64,000 nucleotides of DNA, taken from assembly GCA_028015205.1 (NCBI GenBank), contig CM051517.1, positions 46,263,135-46,327,134 on the forward strand, written 5' to 3'. The position numbers and the translations under genes were made by a program. The notes beneath the pieces were generated by a model. It was not told the DNA's origin. It ran no database searches and saw only the letters and a program-made list of their open reading frames with translations. Below, in pieces: positions 23,693 through 34,312 of the stretch. Each line of letters opens with the position of its first letter. Within the stretch, counting starts at the first letter, position 1. This DNA is from Mytilisepta virgata (Eukaryota; Mollusca; Bivalvia; Mytilida; Mytilidae).

Positions 23693-23945
23693 TTGGGTTT
23701 TAACAATTTTCAGCTACATACTAATTTACCAAATATGTTTTTGATTTTATTATTAAAATACATAGAATGGGCATTCTAAACTTTTAGCAGAAGTTCATTG
23801 ACTGTGTTTTTTTATGTTATATATTCAGATTTACATATATATATATTTATACTTTTTACATTATTATTATCAAGACTACAATACTCTAGTGCTAATCTTT
23901 TTCATTCTCCTTTAGATACTTCAACAAATATCGTTTATAAAAATT
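23693..23945 (+). repeat. Local direct duplication, right copy (empty insertion site)
   Basis: It matches 20867-21074 and continues uninterrupted through 'gctaatctttttcattctcc' to 'cgtttataaaaattg'. It therefore shows the target as it was before the HINE inserted in the left copy. Confidence 0.85.
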
Positions 23946-24199
23946 GTCATATATATACCTTTGTGAACGAACATTTAAGGATTCTTTTCAATTTTGGAAC
24001 AGGTTTTCTCCTATTCTTGATGTGTTTAATCGGTGGGATAAAAATACCTAATATTTTTAACCACTTCCCAGTGATTTAAATTAATTTTTGCATGGGAAAG
24101 AAAAACTAGAGAAGTTCCGAAATGGCGTTCATGTAAACAAAATGAGTGGCAATGCCATTTTCTTGAGGTTTTTGTTGAAAATCATAGGAGAAACAGATT

Positions 24200-24320
24200 C
24201 TCCTTCAATTTACTCATGAATTATAGAATTCTCCACCCTCGATAGTTAAATTTTAGCTTGCTAAGGCTCGCGTGTTGAAAATAAAAAATTTAACTATATT
24301 GGGTGGAGAAATTCCATAAC
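24200..24320. repeat. Short inverted repeat (MITE-like)
   Basis: The left arm 'gaattatagaattctccacc' plus 'gatagttaaatttt' is mirrored on the right by 'aatttaactata' plus 'gggtggagaaattc', with about 30 bp between the arms. No target duplication was identified. Confidence 0.5.
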
Positions 24321-26389
24321 TCACTCGTTTTCTGATCCAACATTGCAGGTAGAATTATTCGAATAACTCACTTAGCTCAGGAATATTTAAATCGTGGACT
24401 GTTATTTGTGAATGTGTTAAAATAAGCCAAAATCACGTTGTGTATCGTTGCAATCTTTTCCACTGCATGAGATCACTTATTGTGTATAGGTGTTTTTCGT
24501 GTAACTTAGAGAATACATTATACACCTATGTACAGGTAAAAATCTGCATATTTATTATGTTTCCTATTTTAGACTAATTATAGTCATAGTTATCAGGGGG
24601 GTAATAAATTTTAATTTGGGAAGGAGTCCAATACTTTATTTCATTAAAAAGTAGCCTTTGTTTGTAAATATTACATTCCAGATAATATTTTTTTATCATT
24701 AACTATGTTTTTATTCCTTTACAACTTTGGGAGGGAGGAGGATGGCATATACATTCTGATCAAAATTAATAGTGGCTTATGAAGAAAATTTTATTCACCT
24801 TTTAATTTTAATTTGTGCAATCTATTTAATTAATAGGTGAGTTTTTTACTTTTTTATACAGTTATGCATAATTGGTCATTATTATCATATTTGAATAATT
24901 ATTTTTAAATATTTTATAAAAATAAACTTTATCTAGTGAAATGGAATATATTGCTCTCAGGTAATAAATAATTTAATTCTTAAATATTCTCTAAATTGCA
25001 TGGCTACACTTGTTAGTAAAATACTGTTATATTTAGATATTTTTTAGTTTGTATTCAACTTATTCATATATAGTAATTTCCTCAGTCTATATTTAGAACA
25101 GTCTCACATATTGGTAGGTACTTTGATTCACAAATTTAAAAATCTTAGTCTTTCAAATGCATTAAATCTAATGACAAAAAATGCAAGATCATTTAAAATA
25201 CATTACAATAAATTGAAGGCTGGAAAGAAAAATATTCTTATAACAGCATGGAGAAAATACCTACTCAAATAAGAGACAATTCTGTCAAATCCATATGTAT
25301 GTAAATTGAAAACGTATATGCTATTTAACTTTTCTAATAATTCCTAATATACCATTGACTTATATATGTATATATAGAGTTCTTAATGTATCTTTTATTA
25401 GATAAATCGTTGAAAAAATTGGCATAATCAAAAAGCTAGGCAAATATAATATACCTTGTGATGAGTTCATAGCCAGGTGCTACAAGTATATGCTCAACAA
25501 AATAAAAAAAAAGCAACGCTTCTTTTGTAGTCATAGTTTTTTCTCAATATTCAACATTTGCTCCAATTATCTTGAAACTAAAATATTCTAAGGATCCACT
25601 TCAAATTAACCAGTTGTTGCTGACATAATTTACATTTCTGTTTGGCAGTGTTTTCTCTATTAAATAGTCTGTGTTCAAGTATACATAGACTGTCTATACA
25701 CAACAATTTATATTAGTTAAAGTTAACTAAATAAAGAATTTTATTAATTAACTGGAGTATATTTGACGATATACTAGTAAAACTGCCAAATCGATAATTT
25801 CATCCTAGAAGGCCAAAACAGATTTTAACACAATCGAGTAGCTTCTCCTTTCCTCTGTATCTTCCTCCACAATTTAGAGTACAACCAATATTTTGGTTTT
25901 AAAACGTAAAAAATTTCCAGGAATATATACACTGTGGACCACACTCTATAAAAACTTGTTTTCGTTAAAACCACTTTAGTTTTAAAACGTAAAAACTATC
26001 CAGGAAAATATACACTGGTGGATCGCAATTTATAAAAAAATGTTTTTGTTAAAATGTTCTGGCTTAAACACAGTCGTTATAAAAATGATGTGTTTAAAAG
26101 TTTTTCTGTATTTATGCAATACTTCTTTGCTGAAGAGGTATTTTTGGCATATTTACAGGGGACATGCTTGCTGGCCATAACCACCACTGCTTAATAAAGT
26201 TTTTAACCACGAATGTGATAGTCAAAGCAAGCTGGTATATGAGAGTCATCACACAGCACTATGATTACAGTCTGCTCTACACTACAAGCACTAGCATAAG
26301 CTTTTAGTAAATAGATATGCACAGTAAATTAAATGTTAAAATCTAAAAAGGACTAGTCGATGCAGATGATTAATGATTGATCTTCATAT
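24321..26389. other. AT-rich stretch without recognisable genes
   Basis: No exon or RNA gene was supported. A tandem duplication of about 85 bp lies at about 25895-26062 (shared phrases 'ttttaaaacgtaaaaa' and 'ccaggaa(t/a)atatacact'). Confidence 0.45.
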
Positions 26390-26706
26390 CTATCCATAAG
26401 ATCTTAATTTTCGATCATATGACGATTTTGCTATCCCTGACTTCTTGTGTCTGTTTCGTTCTGTTTTTTGTATAGCAAGTGTCTTAACGTGAAAGGCATA
26501 GCAAACATTTCTGGATTTACATTCCAAGTCGTTTTGATACTCCTCTACACTCGGCAATATCCCTTGATCCACTAAAACATTACCGAGTTATTTTACTTCT
26601 GTAAAATGTAAAAACCACAGTTCTGCACCAATCCTTTGAATTGTGATCTTTTTAATTTGTTGGAAGAAATTTCTACGTATAGCTTCTAATGCTGGACACC
26701 TAGTTA
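26390..26706 (-). pseudogene. Non-LTR retrotransposon ORF, C-terminal part (split by Polinton-like element)
   Basis: On the minus strand the frame just left of the big element reads (Y)LTRCPALEAIRRNFF and ends at a stop at 26588-26590. This continues the minus-strand reading frame on the right flank, where 39527 and beyond reads RRLEEDVVHF. Joining the flanks across one copy of the 6-bp duplication gives the usual C-terminal zinc-knuckle region of non-LTR retrotransposons (HFL..CPALE). The 3' UTR extends left to about 26390. It is the 3' piece of the element whose RT is at 39527-41500. Confidence 0.8.
26701..26706. repeat. Target-site duplication (tagtta), left
   Basis: Six bases identical to 39521-39526. 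A 6-bp duplication is the known hallmark of Polinton/Maverick integration. Confidence 0.9.
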
Positions 26707-27490
26707 AGTAGTATATATACGGTTCTAAATTAGTATTTGAGGTGGTGGAAGAGGTGGAGGTGCTGTGGAGGTGCCGGAAGTTACGTCACCGGAACCGGAA
26801 AAGACGTCACAGGAAGTGACGTAACCGGAACCGGAAGTCATGTGACCGGAACCGGAAGTACCGGAAGTGTTTTGCGCGCATGCGCAACCGGAAGTAGTGG
26901 TTTTTCGCGCCATTTGTTTACGGAAGTGACGCAAGTCACGTGCTAGGACCCGGATGTGTGGTCTGCGCAAGTGCAGGGGGAACCTGAAGTACCCGGAAGT
27001 TGTTTGCGCATGCGCAACCGGAAGTGATGGGTTTTCCCCATATTTTGTTTACGGAAGTGATGCAAGTCACGTGCTAGGACCCGGATGTGTCGTCTGCGCA
27101 TGTTCAGGAACCGGAAGTTATTTGCGCGCATGCGCAACCTCAAGTAGGGAGATTTTCCCATGATTTGTTTACGGAAGTGACGTCAGTCACTTACCCGGAA
27201 GTTCCATGCTTGACCAGAACTCAGATTGAATTATCTCCCTTTTTCCGCATTTCTCGGTCGTCTCTGGATCTTTTATCGGTCTCTAGGGTCTGATACTCTC
27301 ACTGATATGTCGAAGTCCGAGAGTATACGAAGTAAACTATTAGATTATCTCCCCTTATCCCGCTCTTTTCATCTGCGGGTGATGTTTTCTGTGAGGACCG
27401 AAAGGTAGGATTGGATTATGTCCCCTTACCTCCAAGTGATGCTTGTCACCATTAGATCAATGGATGGGTGTCGTTAGCAATGGCGGTCCA
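26707..27490 (+). repeat. Terminal inverted repeat, left
   Basis: Matches 39520-38745 inverted. From the outside in it contains a GGTGG/GGAGG-rich stretch, an array of CCGGAAGT-type motifs, about three units of 115-131 bp each containing GCGCATGCGCA and GTCACGTGC or its variants (starting near 26872, 27003 and 27119), then 'ttatctcccttttcc' and 'gtctctagggtctgata'. Confidence 0.88.
26774..27202 (+). promoter_or_regulatory. Dense transcription-factor motif array in the left TIR
   Basis: There are at least nine CCGGAAGT sites (ETS/GABPA-type), three GCGCATGCGCA (NRF1-type; 26876, 27006 and 27126), two CACGTG E-boxes (26937 and 27068), TGACGTCA (CRE-type, 27178) with several TACGTCAC/GACGTCAC variants, and one TTTCGCGCC (E2F-type, 26903). 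These are the classic motifs of animal housekeeping promoters. The array lies upstream of the zinc-finger polymerase gene and points inward. Promoter function is inferred. Confidence 0.6.
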
Positions 27491-27673
27491 TTTCATTGCA
27501 TTCACTTAGTTTCTCTTCTCTTGCTCCATCCCGCTCTTTGCTACTCCTTGCTGCTCATCGCTACTCAGGCTTGTTGATGTTCGTAATCCTGCTCTTCTCT
27601 TGCTCTTTGCTGCTCAACGCTGCTCTGCACTGTACTCAGACCTGAAAGAAAGCACCCTAAAGACAATCGTTTA

Positions 27674-27785
27674 CCCTAACACTAGTTCTGCTTACCAGCC
27701 TGCTTCAAAATCATGTTTCAAAGTCTAGCCCAATGCTGGATTGGGCTCAATCCCTTATGAATTTGAAGTGGTACTAGTGTTAGGG
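27674..27785. mobile_element. 112-bp palindromic MITE with telomere-like ends
   Basis: The ends are CCCTAACACTAGT and its reverse complement ACTAGTGTTAGGG, with further inverted similarity inside (cttcaaattcat; tagcccaa/ttgggct). A second copy in the opposite orientation is at 32962-33067. TTAGGG-like DNA flanks it on the inner side (to about 27810). Confidence 0.7.
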
Positions 27786-28285
27786 ATAAGATTATTTTAG
27801 GGTTAGGTAAGTATTTTATTATTTTATAATTTTTCTTAATTTTCTTAATTTTTTATTATTTAATTTATTATTATTTATATAATTTTTTAAATATATTTAC
27901 ATAATTTAATAACTTTTTCTTAATTTTTTTTAACAAGTAGTATATTTACATAATTTTTTCTAATTTTAATTCCTTTTTGGGGGTTTTGGAACCATTTAGT
28001 AAAAAAATTATAATTATTTTAACTATTTACTGGGTTTTCGCCAACATTCTAAACCATTTAGACGTCTTCGAAACAATTTTTCACCCTTCGTAAGTGTTCG
28101 GCCATTTCCGGAGGAGGGTGCTCACTTACAGGTCCGCGTTCGTGGAGGCATCCATGTTGGATTACCCTTAATGTGTCGTCTTGGAAAATTTCAGTGGAAA
28201 TTTCCATTAGAAAACGGATTAAAACAAATCGGGGAACGCGGCCGTGAGCGAAGACACCTTGGGTGCTCTCTTTTACGTCCGTGTT
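27786..28285. other. AT-rich spacer of the left arm
   Basis: After a short TTAGGG-like remnant there is an A/T-only-like stretch to about 28060, then moderately GC-rich DNA. The 27638-27660 sequence 'gacctgaaagaaagcaccct' and the inverted 'agggtgctcacttacaggtc' at about 28107-28126 may bracket a nested element. This segment is missing from the right arm. Confidence 0.45.
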
Positions 28286-28287
28286 TT

Positions 28288-28300
28288 GGCTATATATACA
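28288..28300 (+). promoter_or_regulatory. Candidate TATA box before the left polymerase gene
   Basis: GGCTATATATACAG lies about 55 bp before the ATG at 28348. The right arm lacks this sequence because its upstream spacer is deleted, so the two copies would differ in promoter structure. Inference from motif and position only. Confidence 0.45.
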
Positions 28301-28347
28301 GTGCACAACCTCTCATTTCGTCTTGAACCTTTGATAAGGTAACGACC

Positions 28348-31300
28348 ATGTTCTCTTGCGAGAAGTGCGGTAAGACCTTTACCGAGAAGAGAAGCCTGCT
28401 TCGCCACCAGAAGACCCATGCTGCCTCGTCCCAGACGTATTCCTGCCAGGTATGTGGAAAGGAGTTTGCCAGGGCCGACAACCGGAAACGCCACCAGGAG
28501 TCCCACCAGCCTGGAAAGCCAGATCCAGTCCAGTCCCTTGCCTGCCAGGTATGTGGAAAGGAATTTGCCAGGCCGGATGCCAGGAAGCGTCACGAAGCTA
28601 CCCACCAGCAGAGTGAACCTGGAAAGCCAGATCCAGTCCAGTCCTTTGCCTGCCAGGTATGTGGAAAGGAGTTTGCCAGGGCCGACACCAGGAATCGCCA
28701 CCAGGAGTCCCACAGGTACACCCTGACGTGTCCAGACTGTGGGCAGTATTTCAACAGATTGGACAACCTTGCTCGCCACAGACTGTTGCATACCAAGCCA
28801 GATGCCAAGCCCAGGATGAAGAAACCAGCCAAGAGACCAGCCTCGCCACTACCTGGCCCCAGTGCAAAAAGACGCAGGATGCTGTCGCCACCTGAGAGTC
28901 CAACCAGTCCATCTCAGCCAGACGTTTTGCCAGAAGAAGGGTTTTGTACCTGAGACACTGGCAGTCCATCCGGACAGAAGAAAATACCGGCAACCGTGTC
29001 CAGGATCGGTTCAACTTTACGTTGAACGAGATTACAACCGCCACCTTCCTGACATGGTTCGCCACATTTTCGAACTCCAGACCACGGCCTTCAAGATCAA
29101 CGTGTCGTTTGGATTTGTACTGAGGAACGTAGAGACCGGAGAACTAAGATACTTCCATTCCAGCCAGAACAACGCCAGGTTTTTCGACGTACCACACCTA
29201 ATTAGAAATGAAGAAGACCTAGAGAAGTTTTTAGAAGAATTGAGCCGTCACGACATTTTGGAGTTTATCCGGCAGCAGAGACCCGATACCAAGTGGGTGG
29301 TGCATTTACTGACAAATGCCACGTTTTATGTCAACAAGTTGGTGGAACACCCGATAGGAGCCAGAGTCGTGTTACCAGACTTCTTCCTAAGGAACAAAGG
29401 CTTGGTGTGCTTGGTTGCTGGATCCAATGGGCCATATGATGACAACTTGTGTTTTTTCCGGTGTTTGGCCGTCCACCGTGGTTTTGCCGTAACAGACGTA
29501 GAAGTACCTGCCAAGACTTATTATCGTCAATATTTGGAGAAGACAGAAATGTCCGGTGATGGTTTCAAAGGTATTTGTTTAGACGATTTGGCGTACATCG
29601 AACCACTCTTCCAACTAAACATCTGTGTGTACGATTTGCAAGAGACAGAAGACGGCGACATAGCGGCGAGATTGGTACGACGTTCTCCCTACAATTTCCA
29701 GGACACCATGAACCTGAATTTGTACGACAACCATTTCAGTTATGTCTGCAACATAGAGAAATACAGTCACAGTTACCTGTGTTCCAAATGTGACAAGTTT
29801 TGGAAGTCAGTATATGAACTTCACAGACACGAGAGAACCTGCACCGGTGACGTACTCTACAAATATCCCGGCGGTGTGTACCATACACCACAGACCGTGT
29901 TCGAACGTTTGGAGGACGAAGGAATCCAAGTCCCGGAAGAAGGCAGATATTACCCTTACAGAGCCACTTATGATATAGAGGCAATGCTTCAACCTGCAGA
30001 AAAACCGAGATCTGAGAAATTGGAATGGACCAGCCAGCACGTTTTACTCAGCGTCTCCGTGTGTTCCAACGTACCGGAGTTTACAGAGCCAGTTTGTTTC
30101 GTGTCCGAAGGCGATAGCAGTGAAACCGTGGATTCCTGTTTGATACATTTGACAGAAATTAGTGACAAAGCCTTTCGCTTACTGATACCCAGGTATGCTG
30201 GTGTCTTTGAAGAGATCCAACAGAGACTGTACCGGGACCTGGAAGAATACCAAGACGACGAAGAGCGAGAACGTCAGGAAAAGAAACATCACCTGTACAA
30301 GTTAAAGCAGCAACTGGAACGACATCTCCAAGAATTACCCGTGATTGGCTTCAACACCGGGAAATACGACGTGAACGCCATGAAGATAGATTTCTTCACT
30401 CGTCTGGTGGAAAGTCACAAGATAAAATATACCGTGAAACGCAACAACAATTTCATGTGCATCAAGACGGAGAAGTTGAAATTTTTGGACATCACCAACT
30501 ACCTGGCTCCTGGATTTAGTTACTCCCAGTTTTTGAAAGCCTACGGCTGTACAGAAGAGAAAGGGTTTTTTCCATACGAGTGGATGACCGATTTAGACAA
30601 GTTGGCAGTGACGGAGTTACCGCCACACCAGGCATTTTTCAGTACACTGAAAAATGAGAACATTGCACCTGAAGAGTACCAGCTGTGTCGCCAAGTCTGG
30701 CAGGAAAAGAACATGAAGAACGTGAAAGAGTTCCTGATATGGTACAACAACAAAGACGTGGAGCCAATGCTGGAAGCCATCGAGAAGATGTTTGTATATT
30801 ACAAGGGATTGAAGGTGGACATGTTTAAACACGGCATCAGCGTCCCGGGACTTACACTGAAAACCATGTTCGATGGTCTGACCGATTATTTCACCGTTCC
30901 GGACGAGAAGAATAAAGATCTGTACCAGTTGTACAAAGAAAACATAGTGGGTGGACCCAGCATCGTCTTCCACAGATACCACGAGAAAGACCAGACCTTC
31001 ATCCGTCCTGCAGAATACCAAGACCCAAAACCGTGCAAGAAGATCTACGGTGTGGACGCCAATGCATTGTATTTGTGGAGCATCATGCAGGATATGCCAA
31101 CGGGTCACTTCGTCCGAGGCAAGAGCGAGGACGATTTTAGAAGACAGACACCTCGAAGGTACGAACGAATGGCTATCGAGTGGTTGGAATGGGAAGCCAA
31201 GGAGACAGGACACCACATACGTCATCAGGGGAACGATACGGAAAAACTTATAGGACGTCGGCGCCTTCCCGTGGATGGTTACTGTAAAGCTACTAATACA

Positions 31301-32448
31301 ATTTACGAGTTCCAGGGCTGCCTGTGGCACGGACATTGTTGTCGCCTGACTCGGGGAAAGACAGAAAACCCGTTGAACGGAAAGAGCCTGGATGAATTAT
31401 ACAAGACTACACAGGAAAAAATACAGTACATAACAGAAAACGACTACCAAGTGAAACAGATGTGGGAGTGCGAATGGGACCGGTTAAAGAAAGAAGACCA
31501 AGGAATCAAGACCTTCGTGTCCCAGAGGCAGAGACCCTGCGATCGTTTCGCCACAATGACCGAAGACAGCCGTAATGGAGGACAAGTTGTTTGGTGCCTT
31601 GGAAGTGGACCTGCACGTACCTGAGGACCTAAAGGCAACATTTGCAGAAATGCCTCCAGTCTTTAAGAACGTGGACGTGTCCAGAGACGACATTGGGGAC
31701 CACATGAAGAGGTATGCAGAAGAAAAAGGAATCATGCCGCAGCCTAGAAAGTCGTTAATCGGCAGCATGTTTGGAGAGAAGATCATGGTAATATCCCCGT
31801 TGCTGAAATGGTACGTCAACCACGGACTGAAAGTCACCAGGATTTACCAGGTGGTGGAGTACACGCCGTCGGCGTGTTTCAGACCCTTCGGAGATCAAGT
31901 CAGTAATGCCAGGCGAGCCGGAGATGCCGACCCAAATAAGAAGATAATTGCAGAAAACGAGAAACTGAGGGGAAATTCCAGCTACGGCAAGACGGTGACC
32001 AACAAGGAAAGGCACACGGATGTGATTTACTGCCAGGAACACCAGATCAGTCGCTACCTCGTAGATCCCTCTTTCCGGTGATGCAACCAGCTGAGTGACA
32101 AAACGTTCGAAGTGGAAATGAGTAAGAAGACCATACACCTGGACCTGCCCATGCACATTGGCTGTTTCGTTTACCAGTACGCCAAGCTTCGGATGTTGGA
32201 ATTTTACTACGATTTTATGGACGTCTTTGTCGATCGCCGTGATTTTCAGTATTGTGCAATGGACACCGACAGTGCCTACATGGCTCTCTCTGGCGATAGT
32301 TTGGAAGAAGTAATCAAACCGCAGTTGCGTCGGCGCTTTGAAGCAGAGAAGAAGAATTGGTTTCCCCGTACTGACACACCACAACTGGCTGCTTGGGACA
32401 AGAGGACTCCAGGACTGTTCAAGACAGAATTCAGTGGTGACGGGATGA
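28348..32448 (+). pseudogene. Zinc-finger/B-family DNA polymerase, left copy, broken
   Basis: It starts with five C2H2 fingers (28354-28798, for example FSCEKCGKTFTEKRSLLRHQ), then a basic Pro/Ser linker, an OTU-like stretch (PYDDNLCFFRCLAVHRG, about 29430-29485, with DNHFSYV further on), a CxxC...HxxxxC finger (about 29779-29850), exonuclease motifs TYDIEAM (about 29967), GFNTGKYDVNAM (30341) and YNNKDVEPM (30743), palm motif A GVDANALYLW (31049), a Vsr-like stretch YEFQGCLWHGHCC (to 31342), motif B NSSYGK (31966-31995) and motif C MDTDSAY (about 32257). DNA_pol_B_2-type enzymes are typically protein-primed. Breaks relative to the right copy: a 10-nt deletion near 28937, an 11-nt deletion near 31567, a stop at 32079-32081, and truncation at 32448 into telomere-like DNA. 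The last 85 or so residues are lost. It cannot make a full enzyme as it stands. Confidence 0.85.
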
Positions 32449-32965
32449 TGACCCTAAACCTAACTCTAACCCTAACACTAACCCTAACTCTTACCTAACC
32501 CTAACATAATCTTAACCTTAATCCTAGGTCTTGTTCTATTTTTGTTTAGTTTATTCATTTTTTTTTTATTCTTTTATATTCCGATTCATTGTATCTTTAG
32601 ATTTCGAATTTCAATGAAGTCAGTGGAAAATGAAGACTAGAAGTTTAACTCTAACCCTAACCCTAACCCTAACCCCAACCCTAGTCCTAAACCTAACCCT
32701 AACTCTAACCATAGCTCTAACCCCTAACCTAACACTAACCCTAACACTAACTTAACACTAAACCTAACCCTAACTCTAGCCCTAACTCTAACCCTAATGC
32801 TAACCCTACCCTAATCCCTTACTCTAACCCTAAACTTAACTTAACCCTAACCATGACCCTAAACCTAATTCTAACCCTAACACTAACCCTAACTCTTACC
32901 TAACCCTAACATAATCTTAACCTTAATCCTAAATCTAACCTTATCCTAACTTAACCCTAATCCTA
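32447..32965. repeat. Interstitial telomere-like CCCTAA tract
   Basis: Degenerate CCCTAA/CTCTAA/CACTAA units occur in two blocks (32447-32525 and 32645-32965) separated by about 120 bp of other DNA. The sequence from 'atgaccctaaacctaa' at 32447 recurs almost exactly at about 32859-32937, so the tract itself contains a direct duplication of about 412 bp period. The G-rich strand (TTAGGG) is the bottom strand. The tract begins at the exact point where the left polymerase copy ends. Confidence 0.88.
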
Positions 32966-33067
32966 ACACTAGTACCACTTCAAATTCATCCGGGATTTAG
33001 CCCAAGATTGGGCTAGACTTTGAAACATGAATTTGAAGCAGGCTGGTAAGCAGAACTAGTGTTAGGG
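32962..33067. mobile_element. Second copy of the telomere-ended palindromic MITE
   Basis: Reverse-oriented copy of 27674-27785, again bordered by CCCTAA-like DNA (now on its left). It is part of the larger inverted copy of the left subterminal region. Confidence 0.7.
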
Positions 33068-33720
33068 TAAACGTTTGTTCCCGTCCAGAAAGACTCTAAA
33101 ATTTCTGTTTCATAAGGGTGCTTTCATTCAGGTCCGCGTTACGTGGGCGCAGCCATCTTTGATGTCCATCGTTACATCAACGAGACCCAGAGGTGACTTA
33201 TAACGAAACAGTAAGAATCCCACCTCCTCCTCCTCAGCAGCAGCAGCAGCAGCAACAACTAACAGCGACCACCACCAGGAGCAGCAGCAGCAGCGAAAAG
33301 TGACAAGTAGCCCCCTAAAAACCGAAATGAGCACGTGAGTACAGTCATGAGTAGGATGAACAGCAAAGAACAGCATAGAGCAATTAAATGGACCGTCGTT
33401 GTTAAGGCAGTTGCTCAGGACACCCCTCCGTTGATCTATTGGTGACAGCATCACTTGGAGGTAAGGGGACATAATCCAATCCAACCTTTGGTCCTCACAG
33501 AAAACATCACCCGCAGATGAATAGAGCGGGATAAGGGGAGATAATCCAATAGTTGACTTCGTATACTCTCGGACTTCGACATAACAGTGAGAGTATCAGA
33601 CCCTAGAGACCGATGAAAGATCCAGAGACGACCGGAAAGTGCGGGAAAAGGGGAGATAACCAAATAGTCCCATTGTACTGCGTATACTGTCGGACCTCGA
33701 CATAACTGGCAGGAAAGAAC
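32962..33720 (-). repeat. Internal inverted copy of the subterminal region
   Basis: The stretch 33408-33700 matches 27225-27480 in inverse orientation ('ggaggtaaggggacataatc', 'gtatactctcggacttcgac', 'gatccagagacgacc'), and 'aaatggaccgtcg' at about 33388 matches the inverted 'ggtccattt' of the left arm. Together with the MITE this makes a third, inverted copy of the left subterminal DNA. It retains sequence missing from the right arm. A CAG/CCT-type trinucleotide patch lies at 33218-33300. Confidence 0.8.
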
Positions 33721-34020
33721 AGCATAGAACAAGACAAGAGCAGCGTGGACCAAGAGAAGAACAAAGTGAGAACAGTGCAGAGCTGCGATGAGCAGCGAAG
33801 AGCAGCATGGATCAATAGAATACCAATATGCGTACAGTGCAGAACAGTGATGAACAGCAAAGAACAGCATGGAGTAAGAGAAGAACAGCAACATCACTTT
33901 CCTCTGTAAGCTGAATATCAGAAAGTGGAATGAGTGTAAATTCAGTTAACAAATTTTATAATTATTTTAACTATTTTTGTTAAAACATAGTTTATTTTTT
34001 TCCAAACACTTTACCCACTA
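33721..34020. other. AGCAG/AACAG-rich degenerate repeat and AT spacer
   Basis: Repeated 'gaacagc', 'agcagcatgga' and 'agagaagaac' phrases run to about 33895; similar DNA (inverted) occurs at about 27510-27640 in the left spacer. An AT-rich spacer follows. No gene was recognised. Confidence 0.5.
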
Positions 34021-34150
34021 TGGTCCGCGGTCAGGGCTTTTAACGACCTGACAACCCTCAACGAGAGGGTATCCCCTATCCGCCACCCGGGGGACGCGCT
34101 AGGCAGCTCTGTGGGTTGAGCCCCTGTGTTACATCACAAGTACCTAGTTT
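34020..34150. other. GC-rich structured module of unknown identity
   Basis: A markedly GC-rich 130 bp in an AT-rich neighbourhood. Possible stems include CCCTCaacgaGAGGG and paired GGGG/CCCC stretches. It lies between the spacer and a long poly-T. It could be the conserved end of another retroelement; I could not identify it. It is not a tRNA by eye. Confidence 0.4.
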
Positions 34151-34211
34151 TTTTTTTTTTTTTAATTTTTTTTTTTTTTTTTTTTTTCTTTTTCTTTTTT
34201 TTTTTTTTTTT
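34149..34211 (-). repeat. Poly-T/A-rich tract downstream of the right polymerase gene
   Basis: About 60 bp of T with a few interruptions, which on the minus (coding) strand is poly-A lying about 100 bp beyond the polymerase stop. It may be a retroposed poly(A) tail or a simple A-tract. Confidence 0.7.
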
Positions 34212-34229
34212 GTTATCGGTTAACAGACG

Positions 34230-34250
34230 ACTCTAAAAAGAGTGGTCTGT
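34230..34250 (-). terminator. Candidate histone-like 3' stem-loop
   Basis: On the minus strand ACTCTTTTTAGAGT forms a 5-bp stem with a TTTT loop, between the polymerase stop (34313) and the A-tract. It resembles metazoan histone 3' stem-loops only in outline; function is speculative. Confidence 0.25.
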
Positions 34251-34312
34251 TGATACATCAAATGAAAAGCTTTCCCACTGTAATCAGTCGAGTCGGTAAG
34301 CCGTTCATCCGA

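Noticed and set aside
26725..27293. Small proteins translated from the terminal repeats
   Set aside because: Frames follow the CCGGAAGT/GCGCATGCGCA repeat units on both strands and are mirrored in the right TIR; better read as regulatory or repeat DNA.
32447..32965. True chromosome end
   Set aside because: Units are degenerate, the tract is bordered by element DNA on both sides and the sequence continues for 31 kb.
33128..33897. Protein-coding gene on the minus strand at 33128-33897
   Set aside because: The region is an inverted copy of the subterminal repeat plus low-complexity CAG/AACAG DNA; the frames have no domain character.
34020..34150. tRNA or rRNA fragment in the GC-rich block
   Set aside because: No cloverleaf with anticodon arm or recognisable conserved rRNA core could be traced.
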